Below, piece after piece: positions 16,787 to 25,757 of a stretch of DNA of 64,000 nucleotides. The position numbers and the translations under genes were made by a program. Below the pieces are notes generated by a model. That model ran no database searches, had not been told where the DNA came from, and saw nothing but the letters and a program-made list of their open reading frames with translations. The number at the start of each line of letters is the position of its first letter. Position 1 is the first letter of the stretch. The stretch is from Planctomycetaceae bacterium (GTDB lineage: Bacteria; Planctomycetota; Phycisphaerae; UBA1845; UTPLA1): positions 3,162,001-3,226,000 of the forward strand of contig CP030884.1 of the NCBI GenBank assembly GCA_006969385.1, in the 5' to 3' direction.

Positions 16787-17542
16787 ATGAGCGATATGTT
16801 CAGCGCCCATTGCGACGAATATCACCTGTCTTCGCGCCTGTTTCTCAAGCTCGATCTGGGCATGGAACGAGAAACCGTCCTCCATTTTTTTGACAGCATC
16901 AAGCGCGAATTTCCACGGATGCGTCGTCTGCGTCGCCGGGAAGATACGGCGTTGGTGCTCGAGGACGAAGAGGGCGTTGGCAGCAACCGCACGTGGCTGC
17001 GGCTCGATGAAAACTCCTTGCGGCTGGGTCATCACAATCCCGAATCGCGCGAATCGATCGAGCGTTACGCCCGCGTGGTCTTCGATCGCGCGCCGTATCA
17101 CCTGACGCTCGGCGATCTCGATTACGATCATTTGGAAGTCGTTTTGGGCTTCGATCTGGAATACCGGGGCAATCACGATCAACTGATCGCCGAAACGCTG
17201 TTTGCCGAGGGGCCGTTGGCCGCATTCTTATTAAACGGCCCGGCGTACGGCGTGATCGACAGTCAGCCGTTCCTCGGTATCGCGCTGAATGAAGATTGCG
17301 ATACGCAGGCGTATCTGGAAATCAAAAGTCGTACCACCACCTTCGAAGTGCGCACCGGCACGTTCGAGCCGCAACCGCTCACAGTCTTTCTCACGCTGCG
17401 CCGCTTCTGGGGTTTTCGCGAATCCGAATCGCTCTTGGATGCGCACACCAACCTGCTTCAGCTTGGGTACGAACTGGCGGAAAGCAAGGTCGTACCGTTG
17501 GTGGTGCAGCCGTTGGCGCAGGCGATTGCCTCGCGACCTTAG
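16787..17542 (+). CDS. Conserved-looking cytosolic protein of unknown function
   Basis: About 251 residues starting MSDMFSAHCDEYHLSSRLFL, with GGGAGGAA placed 7 bases before the ATG. No signal peptide or membrane segment. Acidic and beta-rich, with TWLRLDENSLRLGHHNPESR, YDHLEVVLGFDLEYRGNHD and a C-terminal LTVFLTLRRFWGFRESESL. Good codon use and ribosome site argue for a real gene. I do not recognise the family; similar proteins probably occur in other Planctomycetes. It precedes the GT39-like gene on the same strand with a 121-bp gap. Confidence 0.7.
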   Translation: MSDMFSAHCDEYHLSSRLFLKLDLGMERETVLHFFDSIKREFPRMRRLRRREDTALVLEDEEGVGSNRTWLRLDENSLRLGHHNPESRESIERYARVVFDRAPYHLTLGDLDYDHLEVVLGFDLEYRGNHDQLIAETLFAEGPLAAFLLNGPAYGVIDSQPFLGIALNEDCDTQAYLEIKSRTTTFEVRTGTFEPQPLTVFLTLRRFWGFRESESLLDAHTNLLQLGYELAESKVVPLVVQPLAQAIASRP

Positions 17543-17663
17543 CTATTTGATACCCACGCTTCGCACGCGCCGGTCGATGGATCGTCGGCGCAACGTCGGC
17601 TTACCCGCGATTGTTCAAGTCGAACGATTCACTCCCTAACCTGCCAGCGAGACCGATTCAGTC

Positions 17664-19475
17664 GTGACGGTAAACCCCGGCTTTCCACGGCAAGTCAATC
17701 CGCAGTTGGTGCTGCTGGCCGTGGTGCTTGCGCTGCCGATTGCCGGGCTAGGTGGTTGCCTCGCCGCCGACCGACAGGGCAACGTCGACACGCTGTGGGA
17801 TGAGGCCGTCGATCTGGAGATCGCCCGCGGTTTGACCCGTTCGCCACTGACCGGCGGCGAGCCGCTCGATCCGTCGCAGTTTCGCTTGCCGATGTATGTC
17901 ACGGCGGCGCCGGGCTGGTTGGGGGCCGACGTCGACGTGTCGCTCTCGCGCGGGATCAGTATTGTGGCGGGCATGCTGACGATTTTGGCGGCGGCGCTGT
18001 TGGCGGCACTTTTGTTTGACGCGTGGACCGGCGTCTTGGCGGCACTCTTGCTGGCGCTCTCGCCATACTTCCTTTCTTTTATGCGCATCGCGATGACCGA
18101 GGGCGATATCTTCGCGGCGCTATTAACGACCGTCGCGCTGTTGGTGTACGTAATCTATTTGCGCAGGCCGACAGTAGCTTGGTGGTGTGCTTCGGCAGTG
18201 ACGCTGGGGCTGGCGCTTGCGTCAAAGTTCTTCTGCATCTTCTTAATTCCCGTTTTTGGTGTGTTGAGTCGCACGACCTATTCGGAGCCGACGTTTTTAT
18301 TCAGTCGCGATCCGAACGATGTGAAGCGCTTGCGACGCATCATCGCGTTGGGCTACCTGGCCGTCGGCATGACGCTCGGTTTTGCCGTGCTGCGCGATAC
18401 CAAGCTCACGGTCGAAGGTGCCGACGTGATTCACACGATCTGTCGCTACGCGGCCGTTATCGCATGGATCATCGTCATCGGCATATGGGGCGTGGCTCTC
18501 GGCTTCGCGCTCAGTCGCTCCGTCATCGATACGTCGTTATCGGGGCGGTTCTATGCGCTGGTCGGCGTGGCGGGGGTGACGTTCTTCGCTTTGTTACCGG
18601 TGCATGCATTACAACCGGTGATATTGAAAGAGATCGTGGTGCGCACCATCACATGGGATGGCCGCGTGCCGCTGGCGCTATGGAGCGATCACCTGCGGCT
18701 ATATGCGGGCATTGTCTCGATCAAGGCAACGATACCGGTCGGCGTGTTCACGGTGTTGGCGATTCTGAATGCGATGACCAGCGAAGTGTTCGAAGGGCGT
18801 TGGCGGCCCTGCCTGTTTGCTGTGGTGTTCTACATCCCGATGCTGTGCTTTTTGCCGTTGCGGCAGACGTTTTATTTGATGCCAATTTATCCGGCGCTGA
18901 TGATTTTGACGGCAGCGATGATGGTCTCATTCGGTCGCTGGGCGTGGGGATTGGGGCAGCCCTACGGCATTGTGGCCGTGATTATCTTGCTAGTAATTGT
19001 TGGCAACTTGGGGCTCGATTCGCGGCGCGTCGCCCCGAATTATCAGATATACGGTTACGAAATGATCGGCGATCGGTGGCTGGGGGCCGAGGCGCGCGGC
19101 TATCGCAATCTGATTCAAACGCCCAGCGACGGCGTCGAATCGCTGGTGCGCTGGTGCCTCGATCATGCCGAATCGGATGCGGCAGTCGTCAGTTATTTAT
19201 GGGAAGATCGCATCATTCAAGAGGTGTTTAGGGACCGCCCACCGCCGTTTCGCTTTGTCGCGCGCGGGGTGACGGAGCATTCCGACGCGTTGCCCGATAT
19301 GCCTTCGCTGCTCGATGCGGATTACGTGCTGCTGCACATCAATAATCTGCTAGGCTATGGCGACCGCGCGCCCGACCATCCGCCTTTGGAGCTGCTGCAG
19401 CTGGGGTTTGAGAAGGTGCATACCGTGCGGCGCGGAGCGCTGGAAGTGGGTTGGGTGTACCGTCATAAGCGCTGA
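17664..19475 (+). CDS. GT39/PMT-like polytopic glycosyltransferase
   Basis: The 603-residue protein has about ten membrane segments. The first extracytoplasmic loop contains DTLWDEAVDLEIARGLTRSP, matching the acidic DE motif that GT-C enzymes use for metal and lipid-phosphate sugar donors, followed by RLPMYVTAAPGWLG. Later segments include AALLFDAWTGVLAALLLALS and LPLRQTFYLMPIYPALMIL, and a soluble C-terminal ~120 residues ends VGWVYRHKR. Such proteins transfer sugars from polyprenyl-phosphate donors on the outer face of the inner membrane. The start is GTG at 17664. Acceptor unknown. Confidence 0.75.
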   Translation: MTVNPGFPRQVNPQLVLLAVVLALPIAGLGGCLAADRQGNVDTLWDEAVDLEIARGLTRSPLTGGEPLDPSQFRLPMYVTAAPGWLGADVDVSLSRGISIVAGMLTILAAALLAALLFDAWTGVLAALLLALSPYFLSFMRIAMTEGDIFAALLTTVALLVYVIYLRRPTVAWWCASAVTLGLALASKFFCIFLIPVFGVLSRTTYSEPTFLFSRDPNDVKRLRRIIALGYLAVGMTLGFAVLRDTKLTVEGADVIHTICRYAAVIAWIIVIGIWGVALGFALSRSVIDTSLSGRFYALVGVAGVTFFALLPVHALQPVILKEIVVRTITWDGRVPLALWSDHLRLYAGIVSIKATIPVGVFTVLAILNAMTSEVFEGRWRPCLFAVVFYIPMLCFLPLRQTFYLMPIYPALMILTAAMMVSFGRWAWGLGQPYGIVAVIILLVIVGNLGLDSRRVAPNYQIYGYEMIGDRWLGAEARGYRNLIQTPSDGVESLVRWCLDHAESDAAVVSYLWEDRIIQEVFRDRPPPFRFVARGVTEHSDALPDMPSLLDADYVLLHINNLLGYGDRAPDHPPLELLQLGFEKVHTVRRGALEVGWVYRHKR

Positions 19476-19668
19476 TCGGGGTGAAAATCGGCGATTGGCG
19501 GGAGGTTTCGCAAAAAAATGGTCGAATTTGTTGGGAAAATCGTCGGGAAGGGCCGGAAAAACTGACGAAAAACAAAGTAAGGCCGATGAGGCGTGTGTGT
19601 CATACGCCGGCCAGCAACATTCGCGGCGCAGCGCGCCAAGACCCACACATATTTAAGAAGGAGTCGCC

Positions 19669-19998
19669 ATGGCAGCACGGAAGACCACCAAAACCACCGC
19701 CAAGAAACCCGCCAGCAAGACGATGACCAAGTCGGCGTTGATCAATCATCTGGCCCACGAGAACGAAATGACCCGCAAGGAAGTCATCGCATTCATGGAT
19801 TCGCTGGTCGATACGGCATACAGCCAAGCCAAGAACGGCTTTACCTTTCCCGGCATCGGCAAGCTCGTGCTCGTTAAGCGCAAGGCGCGCATGGGTCGCA
19901 ACCCGGCCACCGGCGAATCGATCAAGATTCCGGCGAAGAAAGTCGTGAAGTTCCGAGTCGCGAAAGCGGCGAAGGATGCGATCCTGCCGACCAAATAA
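19669..19998 (+). CDS. HU/IHF-family DNA-binding protein with basic N-terminal extension
   Basis: The 109-residue protein carries the HU fold: TKSALINHLAHENEMTRKEV, an amphipathic dimer helix, then FTFPGIGKLVLVKRKARMGR with the DNA-binding arm RNPATGESIKIPAKKVVKFR. HU dimers bend and compact DNA. Ahead of the core is an ~18-residue Lys/Thr/Ala-rich tail (AARKTTKTTAKKPASKT), absent from E. coli HU but known in some other bacterial HU proteins. AAGAAGGAG precedes the ATG, and a strong terminator follows at 20046. It lies next to another very basic protein gene. Confidence 0.93.
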   Translation: MAARKTTKTTAKKPASKTMTKSALINHLAHENEMTRKEVIAFMDSLVDTAYSQAKNGFTFPGIGKLVLVKRKARMGRNPATGESIKIPAKKVVKFRVAKAAKDAILPTK

Positions 19999-20045
19999 GC
20001 GGCCGATCGTAGTACGCGCAACAACCATTGCCCCCGTCAATCGAA

Positions 20046-20077
20046 CCGTCGTGCACAAGCGTGCGCGGCGGTTTTTT
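20046..20077 (+). terminator. Rho-independent terminator after the HU gene
   Basis: An 11-bp stem CCGTCGTGCAC / GTGCGCGGCGG with two G-T pairs and an AAGC loop, followed by six T residues. The rest of the spacer to 20417 holds no gene and should carry the promoter of the next gene. Confidence 0.88.
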
Positions 20078-20417
20078 CGTTGTCGATTTGACGCGATCGA
20101 ATACGACAATTGTCTTCAATTGCGACGAACCGACGATAAATTTGCAAACTTTTTTCGCAGTATTTTTTGTTACCGGTTATGCCGTTGCAGCGGCAGATTA
20201 GTGTCGGGCAATTGATATAAGTCGTTCTAATCGCTGGGGTTACGATTCGGCTGTTATTGATCGATGTGGCCCCTCACGCGGATTCTCGGTATTTGGCCCT
20301 CAACCTTCGTCGGATTCGTTACTTAACCACCCTCAAAGCCATGCCGACGAGCCTGTTAGCCCCGGGTATTGGACCACGAGGGTAATCGATTACTTTTCCA
20401 TTTGAGGGAATGACAAG

Positions 20418-20888
20418 ATGGCTACGAACAATGCAAACTTCACCAAGGCGAGCTTCCAGGCTGACATCAAGCGCAAGCAGGCTTTCTTCAACCGCTGCAT
20501 GCGACGGTTCAAGGTCGCCAACACGGTCGGCGAAAAGAACTTCCTGAAGAACGAAGCCAAGCGCATCTGCACCGAGCTCAAGACCTGCCAGAAGAAGTGG
20601 ACCAGCTGCAAGTTCGGCGCCGCCGCCTGGATCTGCAAGGGCTTCAACATGGTGACCTTCAACTCGGCCGCCAAGAAGAACACCCGCACCACGGCCCGCA
20701 AGAGCAGCACCACCTCGGCTTCGCGCAAGGGCTCGGCCCGTCGCAGCACGCGCCGCAGCAGCACCGCCGGTCGTCGCACGACCCGCAGCTCGGTGTCGCG
20801 CCGCACCCGCGCCACCACCGGCAGCAAGAGCCGCCGCACCAGCACGCGCGGTCGCCGCACGAGCGCCCGCCGCGCCGTCGCTTGCTAA
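20418..20888 (+). CDS. Protamine-like / histone H1-like basic protein with Arg-Ser-Thr tail
   Basis: The 156-residue protein has an N-terminal ~85-residue Lys/Cys-containing alpha-helical part (ANFTKASFQADIKRKQAFFN, KRICTELKTCQKKWTSCKF). It is followed by a ~70-residue tail of Arg, Ser and Thr (TRRSSTAGRRTTRSSVSRRT and more) ending AVAC. Acidic residues are nearly absent from the tail. The composition suggests DNA or RNA neutralisation and compaction, like bacterial Hc1/Hc2 or protamines. The codon choice is strongly biased (CGC, AGC, ACC, AAG), suggesting high expression. Six Cys lie in or near the N-part and one at the C-terminus, so disulfides or metal are conceivable. Two strong hairpins follow the gene. 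Exact function unknown. Confidence 0.8.
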   Translation: MATNNANFTKASFQADIKRKQAFFNRCMRRFKVANTVGEKNFLKNEAKRICTELKTCQKKWTSCKFGAAAWICKGFNMVTFNSAAKKNTRTTARKSSTTSASRKGSARRSTRRSSTAGRRTTRSSVSRRTRATTGSKSRRTSTRGRRTSARRAVAC

Positions 20889-20923
20889 GCAAGCCGACGC
20901 GACAAACCACCATGAGCCCTGCT

Positions 20924-20959
20924 GCCAACGTTTGAGATGGAGGCAGCTCAAGCGTTGGC
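20924..20959 (+). repeat. 13-bp stem-loop directly downstream of the protamine-like gene
   Basis: GCCAACGTTTGAG pairs with CTCAAGCGTTGGC (one G-T pair) around a ten-base loop. It has no T-run of its own and could protect the mRNA 3' end. Confidence 0.75.
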
Positions 20960-20976
20960 CGGGGCGTAGAGAAACA

Positions 20977-21029
20977 AAACCGCGATGCGAATGAGGGAAA
21001 GCCCCTCAGCCGCGTCGCGGTTTTTTTTT
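20977..21029 (+). terminator. Rho-independent terminator of the protamine-like gene
   Basis: AAAACCGCGA pairs with TCGCGGTTTT across an internal AGGGAAAGCCCCT mini-hairpin, followed by nine T residues. Confidence 0.9.
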
Positions 21030-21062
21030 GCAGTATGGTTGATGATTCGTTGGAATCTAGAT

Positions 21063-21641
21063 TTAGGCTGGCGTATTAGCCGCAGCGCCACATTCCGGAC
21101 AAATGGATGACGTGTTGCCGCGTTGCAAATAGCCACAGAGTACGCATCGGCAAAGGCGTCTTCGTTGTATGCGACGAAGCCGATGGCAGCAGTGCATGCC
21201 CAGAGGAATCGAGAAAAGACCAGCAATGACGAATAAGAACCAAACGCGCGAACAAAAGACATTACGCTTTAGCATTGCAGACTGATAAACCGAGACCGTC
21301 GCGGGCGTTGGGCCTAGGGAAATTGCAAACGAAAACGCGGACCGAGGGTGAGCCGCAAGATCAGGAGCTTTCATTACGTATGTCACCGTATCGCCATCTC
21401 TGATCACATCACAGGTTCGCTCTGGGGCACTGTCAGGGTTTTTAAGAAACGTTGCGAAATAACAACCTCGTGATCCCGCCACCCATAAAGTACCTACTTC
21501 ATTCGACCAGATTTTTGCCGGCCCCCGCATCGTAGAACCGCTTTTGCCAAGCTCGACAACTGTCAAAGCGACCAGCGGAACCGCAAGGGTCAGCTTAACG
21601 AGTAACCAGATTAGACGGGCTAATTGTCGTTTAGGTGCCAT
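21063..21641 (-). CDS. Two-segment membrane protein with C-terminal CPECG zinc ribbon
   Basis: About 192 residues from MAPKRQLARLIWLLVKLTL, placed after GGGAGG. One membrane helix lies near the N-terminus (LVKLTLAVPLVALTVVEL) and one near the C-terminus (VWFLFVIAGLFSIPLG), enclosing a ~110-residue extracytoplasmic loop with three Cys. The tail CVLCGYLQRGNTSSICPECG is a four-Cys zinc ribbon of a type common at the ends of planctomycete membrane proteins. Longer in-frame starts up to 21818 exist but lack a ribosome site. No function can be assigned. Confidence 0.65.
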   Translation of the reverse strand: MAPKRQLARLIWLLVKLTLAVPLVALTVVELGKSGSTMRGPAKIWSNEVGTLWVAGSRGCYFATFLKNPDSAPERTCDVIRDGDTVTYVMKAPDLAAHPRSAFSFAISLGPTPATVSVYQSAMLKRNVFCSRVWFLFVIAGLFSIPLGMHCCHRLRRIQRRRLCRCVLCGYLQRGNTSSICPECGAAANTPA

Positions 21642-21870
21642 TGGAAGCCTCCCGAAATAACCCAAGTCTTTAGACAGGATAATCCCTAGGCAGTTGATCC
21701 TCCAAGATTCGATTTCCCTCGTCATATGAGAATGGATCCGTTGTATTTCGTCGAGATTAAACGTGCCACAACCTCCCGGTTGCGAGCATTCTGTCATCAT
21801 TGCGTTGAGAATAAGCACCTGCAGCTCATTCGTTCTTCATTTTTAGATTACAGTCAGTTAGGATCGAGCA

Positions 21871-22599
21871 GTGCGACAACACAGGTGCAAATTCGAAATC
21901 TCGTGGGCCAGCGAATGGCACCTGCGTATTCGAATCGATACTGATAACACGCGGACGCAAGCGACCTTTATCCGCGAAGTGTTCCGCGTCTTTAAACCGA
22001 CCACGCTTGAGGGCTTGATCAATATCATTCCCGGTTACCAGACTGTGATGTTGGAAATCGCGCCGGACGGTCGCAACGAAGCCGATATCGAGTCGATCGT
22101 GCGGCGGATGCTTGATGACTTAAATTTCGAGCAAACGAATGTTAAAACGCGACTGGTTGAGATTCCGGTCTGTTATGACGAAGCGCTTGGACCCGATCTG
22201 GCGGATGTCGCGCGGCTCAACCAGATTGATATTCCCACCGTCATTCGGCTGCACACGTCGGCGACTTATCACGTGCACTTCATCGGCTTCGCGCCTGGTT
22301 TTGGCTATCTAACGGGCTTGCCGGAGGCATTAGCGACGCCGCGGCTTGATACGCCGCGTATCCGTGTGCCTGCCGGTAGCGTTGGCATTGCCGGCACTCA
22401 AACGGGTGTGTATCCGACGCAATCAGCAGGCGGGTGGCGCTTGATCGGTCGCACGCCGCGCGTGATGTTTGACCCGGCGCGCTGCCACCCCTTGTCTTCA
22501 GAAAACCCATCGACGTTTTTACCGGGTGATCGCGTGCGTTTTGTCGCCATCGACCGCGACGAGTACGAGCGTCAAACGCGAGGGGTCGTACAAGCATGA
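21871..22599 (+). CDS. pxpB: PxpB: 5-oxoprolinase subunit B (KipI family)
   Basis: About 242 residues with KipI/allophanate hydrolase subunit 1 features: VVEIPVCYD-like VEIPVCYDEALGPDLADVAR, YHVHFIGFAPGFGYLTGLPE, the following TPRLDTPRIRVPAGSVGIAG, and QTGVYPTQSAGGWRLIGRTP. With PxpC and PxpA it forms the ATP-dependent 5-oxoprolinase that opens pyroglutamate to glutamate. The GTG at 21871 is the first start in the frame; the exact start is uncertain since the first residues are atypical. The stop overlaps pxpC by 4 bp, indicating translational coupling. Confidence 0.93.
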   Translation: MRQHRCKFEISWASEWHLRIRIDTDNTRTQATFIREVFRVFKPTTLEGLINIIPGYQTVMLEIAPDGRNEADIESIVRRMLDDLNFEQTNVKTRLVEIPVCYDEALGPDLADVARLNQIDIPTVIRLHTSATYHVHFIGFAPGFGYLTGLPEALATPRLDTPRIRVPAGSVGIAGTQTGVYPTQSAGGWRLIGRTPRVMFDPARCHPLSSENPSTFLPGDRVRFVAIDRDEYERQTRGVVQA

Positions 22600-23630
22600 C
22601 GAACGCCCCGATGATGCGCGTGATCGAGCCGGGAATGCTGACGAGCGTTCAGGATAACGGGCGACCTGGCTTCGCCGACATCGGTGCGGTTGCGGGCGGG
22701 GCGGCAGACAAGCTGTCGTATCGCGTTGGTAATCGATTGCTTGGTAACGAATCTTTTGCGGCGGCGCTGGAGATGACACTGGTAGGCGGGACGTTTGAGT
22801 TCACGCACGATACTGCCGTCGTTGTGACCGGTGGCGCGACGACGATGACGATCGAGGGTGATTCGACGCTCGAGTTCGCGGCTTGGACACCATCGACGAT
22901 ATGTGCTGGCGAGCAGTTACGCGTGGGGCCGTTGCAAGCAGGGGCGCGGGCGTATCTCTGTGTGGCGGGTGGGATCCATGTGCCGGACGTGATGTATAGC
23001 CGGTCCACGCATTTAACGGCTGGGTTCGGAGGTTACCAAGGTCGATCGTTGCGTGCAGGTGACGAACTGCCGATTGGCTCCGCGACAAAAGAACATTCCA
23101 GATCGAACGCAACAAAGGCCAGCCAATGGTTAGACGACGAACGCATCGAGCGCATCAGATCTCATTGTGTTTCTGTGTTAGCGCGGCGTGCGCTACGAGT
23201 CGTGGACGGTCCGCATCAAGCGTCATTCAAGCAGGCTTATCTGGACGCGTTCTGGAAAAGAAAATTCCAAATTTCAAATCAATCCAATCGCGCGGGCTTA
23301 CGGCTAGAGCCGCAACCGGTTGACACTAGCGAGGAGGAGGACCGAGATTCGCTCGGTCGATCTGCATCGGCGGGCAAAATGCCAAGCGAGGGTATGATGC
23401 AAGGTGCAGTGCAAGTGCCCGAAGATGGTCAGCCGATTGTGCTCATGGTCGATCATCCCACCACAGGCGGCTATCCGGTGATCGCGACGGTCGCTTCGGT
23501 CGATCACCCGGTGCTGGGCCAACTGCGACCGCGCGAGCAAGTGAGCTTCGAGCGAATCAGCCGCGACGAGGCAAGGCAGTTATATCAGGACCTGCAAGCA
23601 GAGATCGAGCGGGCGTTGTCGTCGGTGTGA
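22596..23630 (+). CDS. pxpC: PxpC: 5-oxoprolinase subunit C (KipA / biotin-dependent carboxyltransferase family)
   Basis: The 344-residue protein contains the family blocks MLTSVQDNGRPGFADIGAVA, AADKLSYRVGNRLLGNE, ALEMTLVGGTFEFTHDTAVV and, near the end, VPEDGQPIVLMVDHPTTGGY with PVIATVASVDHPVLGQLRP. Compared with the family pattern, an acidic insertion (DTSEEEDRDSLGRSASAGKM) separates the GLRLEPQPV strand from the EGMMQGAVQVP segment. It starts at the ATG overlapping the pxpB stop (ATGA). It is part of the pyroglutamate operon with the MFS gene and pxpA. Confidence 0.93.
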   Translation: MTNAPMMRVIEPGMLTSVQDNGRPGFADIGAVAGGAADKLSYRVGNRLLGNESFAAALEMTLVGGTFEFTHDTAVVVTGGATTMTIEGDSTLEFAAWTPSTICAGEQLRVGPLQAGARAYLCVAGGIHVPDVMYSRSTHLTAGFGGYQGRSLRAGDELPIGSATKEHSRSNATKASQWLDDERIERIRSHCVSVLARRALRVVDGPHQASFKQAYLDAFWKRKFQISNQSNRAGLRLEPQPVDTSEEEDRDSLGRSASAGKMPSEGMMQGAVQVPEDGQPIVLMVDHPTTGGYPVIATVASVDHPVLGQLRPREQVSFERISRDEARQLYQDLQAEIERALSSV

Positions 23631-23673
23631 GTGTGCACGTTTAACGGCAGGGTCGTGCGAGGTTTTTGGGCGT

Positions 23674-24913
23674 ATGAGTGAGCGAGCAGCACAATCATGG
23701 TGGCGCGAGGTGGATGGCAAAGCCTGGCGCGCGCTCACCGCATCTGGCACCGGTTGGATGCTCGATGCCATGGATGTCATGCTCTATGTGATGGCAATAG
23801 ACGCAATTGGGGCGGAGTTTGATTTATCCAAAGCGGAATCTGGTCTGGTGGCGTCGGCAACGCTACTTGCGTCGGCGTTTGGTGGCGTTGTCAGCGGCGC
23901 GTTGGCGGATCGATTCGGTCGCGTGCGAATGCTGATGATCGCAATGTTGATCTACTCGGTATTTACAGGGCTGACGGCGACGGCGCAGAGCTTTGAACAA
24001 CTCATTTTTTGGCGCGCGCTCGTGGGGTTGGGTATGGGCGGTGAGTGGTCTGCCGGTGCCGTGTTAGTGGCCGAAAGTTGGCCGGCGCAACATCGCGGTA
24101 AGGCGATCGGGCTCATGCAATCGGGCTGGGCGATCGGTTATATGTTGGCCGCGCTGATAGCGGCAACGATTTTGCCGACGTTCGGTTGGCGCGCGATGTT
24201 TTTGGTGGGCGTGGCACCGGCATTGTTAACGATTTGGATCCGCCGCCATGTGCCGGAACCACAAGTTTGGCAGCGGGCTAACGAAGCAGCCGCAAGTGCG
24301 CCGGGCCAGGTGGAGATCGTTATTCAAGCCGCCGCTGTTAGCGCGCATGATCATCACCACTATCACAACATCGACCTTGTTGTTTGCCTATTGGGGCCTG
24401 TTTACATGGGTGCCGAACTACCTGGCGAGTTCGGATGAAGGCGGTGCGGGGCTGGGCGTGGTGAAATCGGCGGCCTGGATCATTCCCATGCAGATCGGTG
24501 CGTTTTTCGGCTACGTGAGCTTCGGCTTCTTTTCTGATCGATTCGGTCGCAAGCCGACGTTTATCGCGTTCGTGTTGGGCGCTGCGTTGATTGTGCCGAT
24601 TTACGGTTTCAGTGCACGCGATCAATGGACGTTGATGTTGTTGGGGCCGCTCGTCGGCTTTCTCGGGCACGGCTACTTCAGTTTGTTCGGCGCTTTGTTG
24701 GCCGAATTGTTCCCCGCAGCTGTACGCGGAACGGCACAAGGATTCTGCTACAATATTGGTCGGGCAGCGAGCGCTATGGCACCTTGGATGATCGGCGGCA
24801 TCGCCGAGACGCGCGGTTTCGGTTATGCGCTGTCGTTAACGGCGGTGTTCTTTGTGATCGGAGCAGGCCTGGTACTCTTATTGCCGGAAACGCGCGGGAA
24901 GGTGATCGATTGA
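23674..24913 (+). pseudogene. MFS transporter, split by a frameshift (probable 5-oxoproline or related carboxylate uptake)
   Basis: The first frame (23674 to about 24300) encodes six-helix MFS material: GWMLDAMDVMLYVMAIDAIG, GALADRFGRVRMLMIAMLIY and GLGMGGEWSAGAVLVAESWP. The second half continues in the next frame from about 24302 (RWRSLFKPPLLARM, LLFAYWGLFTWVPNYL, FFSDRFGRKPTFIAFVLGA, then FGYALSLTAVFFVIGAGLVL) to 24913. Together they make one normal metabolite:H+ symporter of about 413 residues. The shift lies near 24295-24312, where one extra base (or two missing) would restore the frame. No slippery heptamer is evident. Sequencing error or true inactivation are both possible. Position between pxpC and pxpA suggests pyroglutamate transport. 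Confidence 0.82.
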
Positions 24914-25689
24914 CGCAACGGAGCATCGATATCAACTGCGATGTCGGCGAGGCCGACGATGTCGCGGGCATGGCAGTGGAAGCCGAGATGTTTCGGTTTA
25001 TTTCATCAGCCAATATCGCGTGCGGAGGTCATGCGGGCAATCGTAGTAGCATGGAGCGGTGCGTTACCGCGGCACTCGCGCATGGCGTCGCGATCGGTGC
25101 GCATCCGAGTTATCCAGACCGGACTAACTTTGGTCGCGTGGCGATGAATATGTCCGTTGCCGAGTTGGACACCTTGATCGCGCGGCAAATTGAAGATATG
25201 GATCATATGGTCACGCGCTTGGGTGGCAGCTTACGTCATGTGAAGCCGCACGGCGCGTTGTACCATCGTGTGATGCGCGATTCGGAATTGGCGCGGCGAT
25301 TTGCCCAAACGGTAGGCAATGTCGCACCAGATGTGATGCTCGTGGGGATGGCGGGCGCGCCGGCACTGGAGATTTGGCGCGATATGGGATGGCGCGTGGC
25401 AGCAGAGGCATTTGCGGATCGTCGATACGAACCGGATGGATCGCTGCGCGACCGGCGCTTTGACGGGGCAGTCATTCATCAACCGGAAGAGGCGGCGGCG
25501 CAGGCTTTGAGTATCGTCCGCGATCGGTCCGTTGTCAGTGCCGATGGTGGGGTGCTTTCGATTGATGCCGACACGATTTGTATTCACAGCGATTCGCCGA
25601 ATGCGAATGAGATCGCTCGGCATGTGTGCATGGTGCTTTCGCTATCGGGAATGACGGTGCAGGCGCCTATGCGAGATGGCCCGTCGTAG
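24910..25689 (+). CDS. pxpA: PxpA: 5-oxoprolinase subunit A (LamB/YcsF family)
   Basis: About 259 residues with the YcsF pattern: SIDINCDVGEADDVAG, ISSANIACGGHAGNRSSM, GAHPSYPDRTNFGRVAM, RHVKPHGALYHRVMRD, AAEAFADRRYEPDGSLRDRR and ICIHSDSPNANEIARHV. The conserved Asp, His and Glu residues of the family are present. The start is taken as TTG at 24910, overlapping the transporter stop (TTGA); this puts SIDINCD near the N-terminus as in homologues, whereas the longer frame would extend far into the transporter. The subunit completes a pxpB-pxpC-transporter-pxpA operon. Confidence 0.93.
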   Translation: MTQRSIDINCDVGEADDVAGMAVEAEMFRFISSANIACGGHAGNRSSMERCVTAALAHGVAIGAHPSYPDRTNFGRVAMNMSVAELDTLIARQIEDMDHMVTRLGGSLRHVKPHGALYHRVMRDSELARRFAQTVGNVAPDVMLVGMAGAPALEIWRDMGWRVAAEAFADRRYEPDGSLRDRRFDGAVIHQPEEAAAQALSIVRDRSVVSADGGVLSIDADTICIHSDSPNANEIARHVCMVLSLSGMTVQAPMRDGPS

Positions 25690-25757
25690 GTCATTAAGAC
25701 TTGACATACGCAATCGCGCTAGGCTGGACGGGCTTTGTGATAAACCCACTAACTCAT

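Noticed and set aside
18023..19231. 402-codon frame within the GT39-like gene
   Set aside because: Same strand, different frame, Arg-rich composition with no membrane helices; the real frame encodes a polytopic protein.
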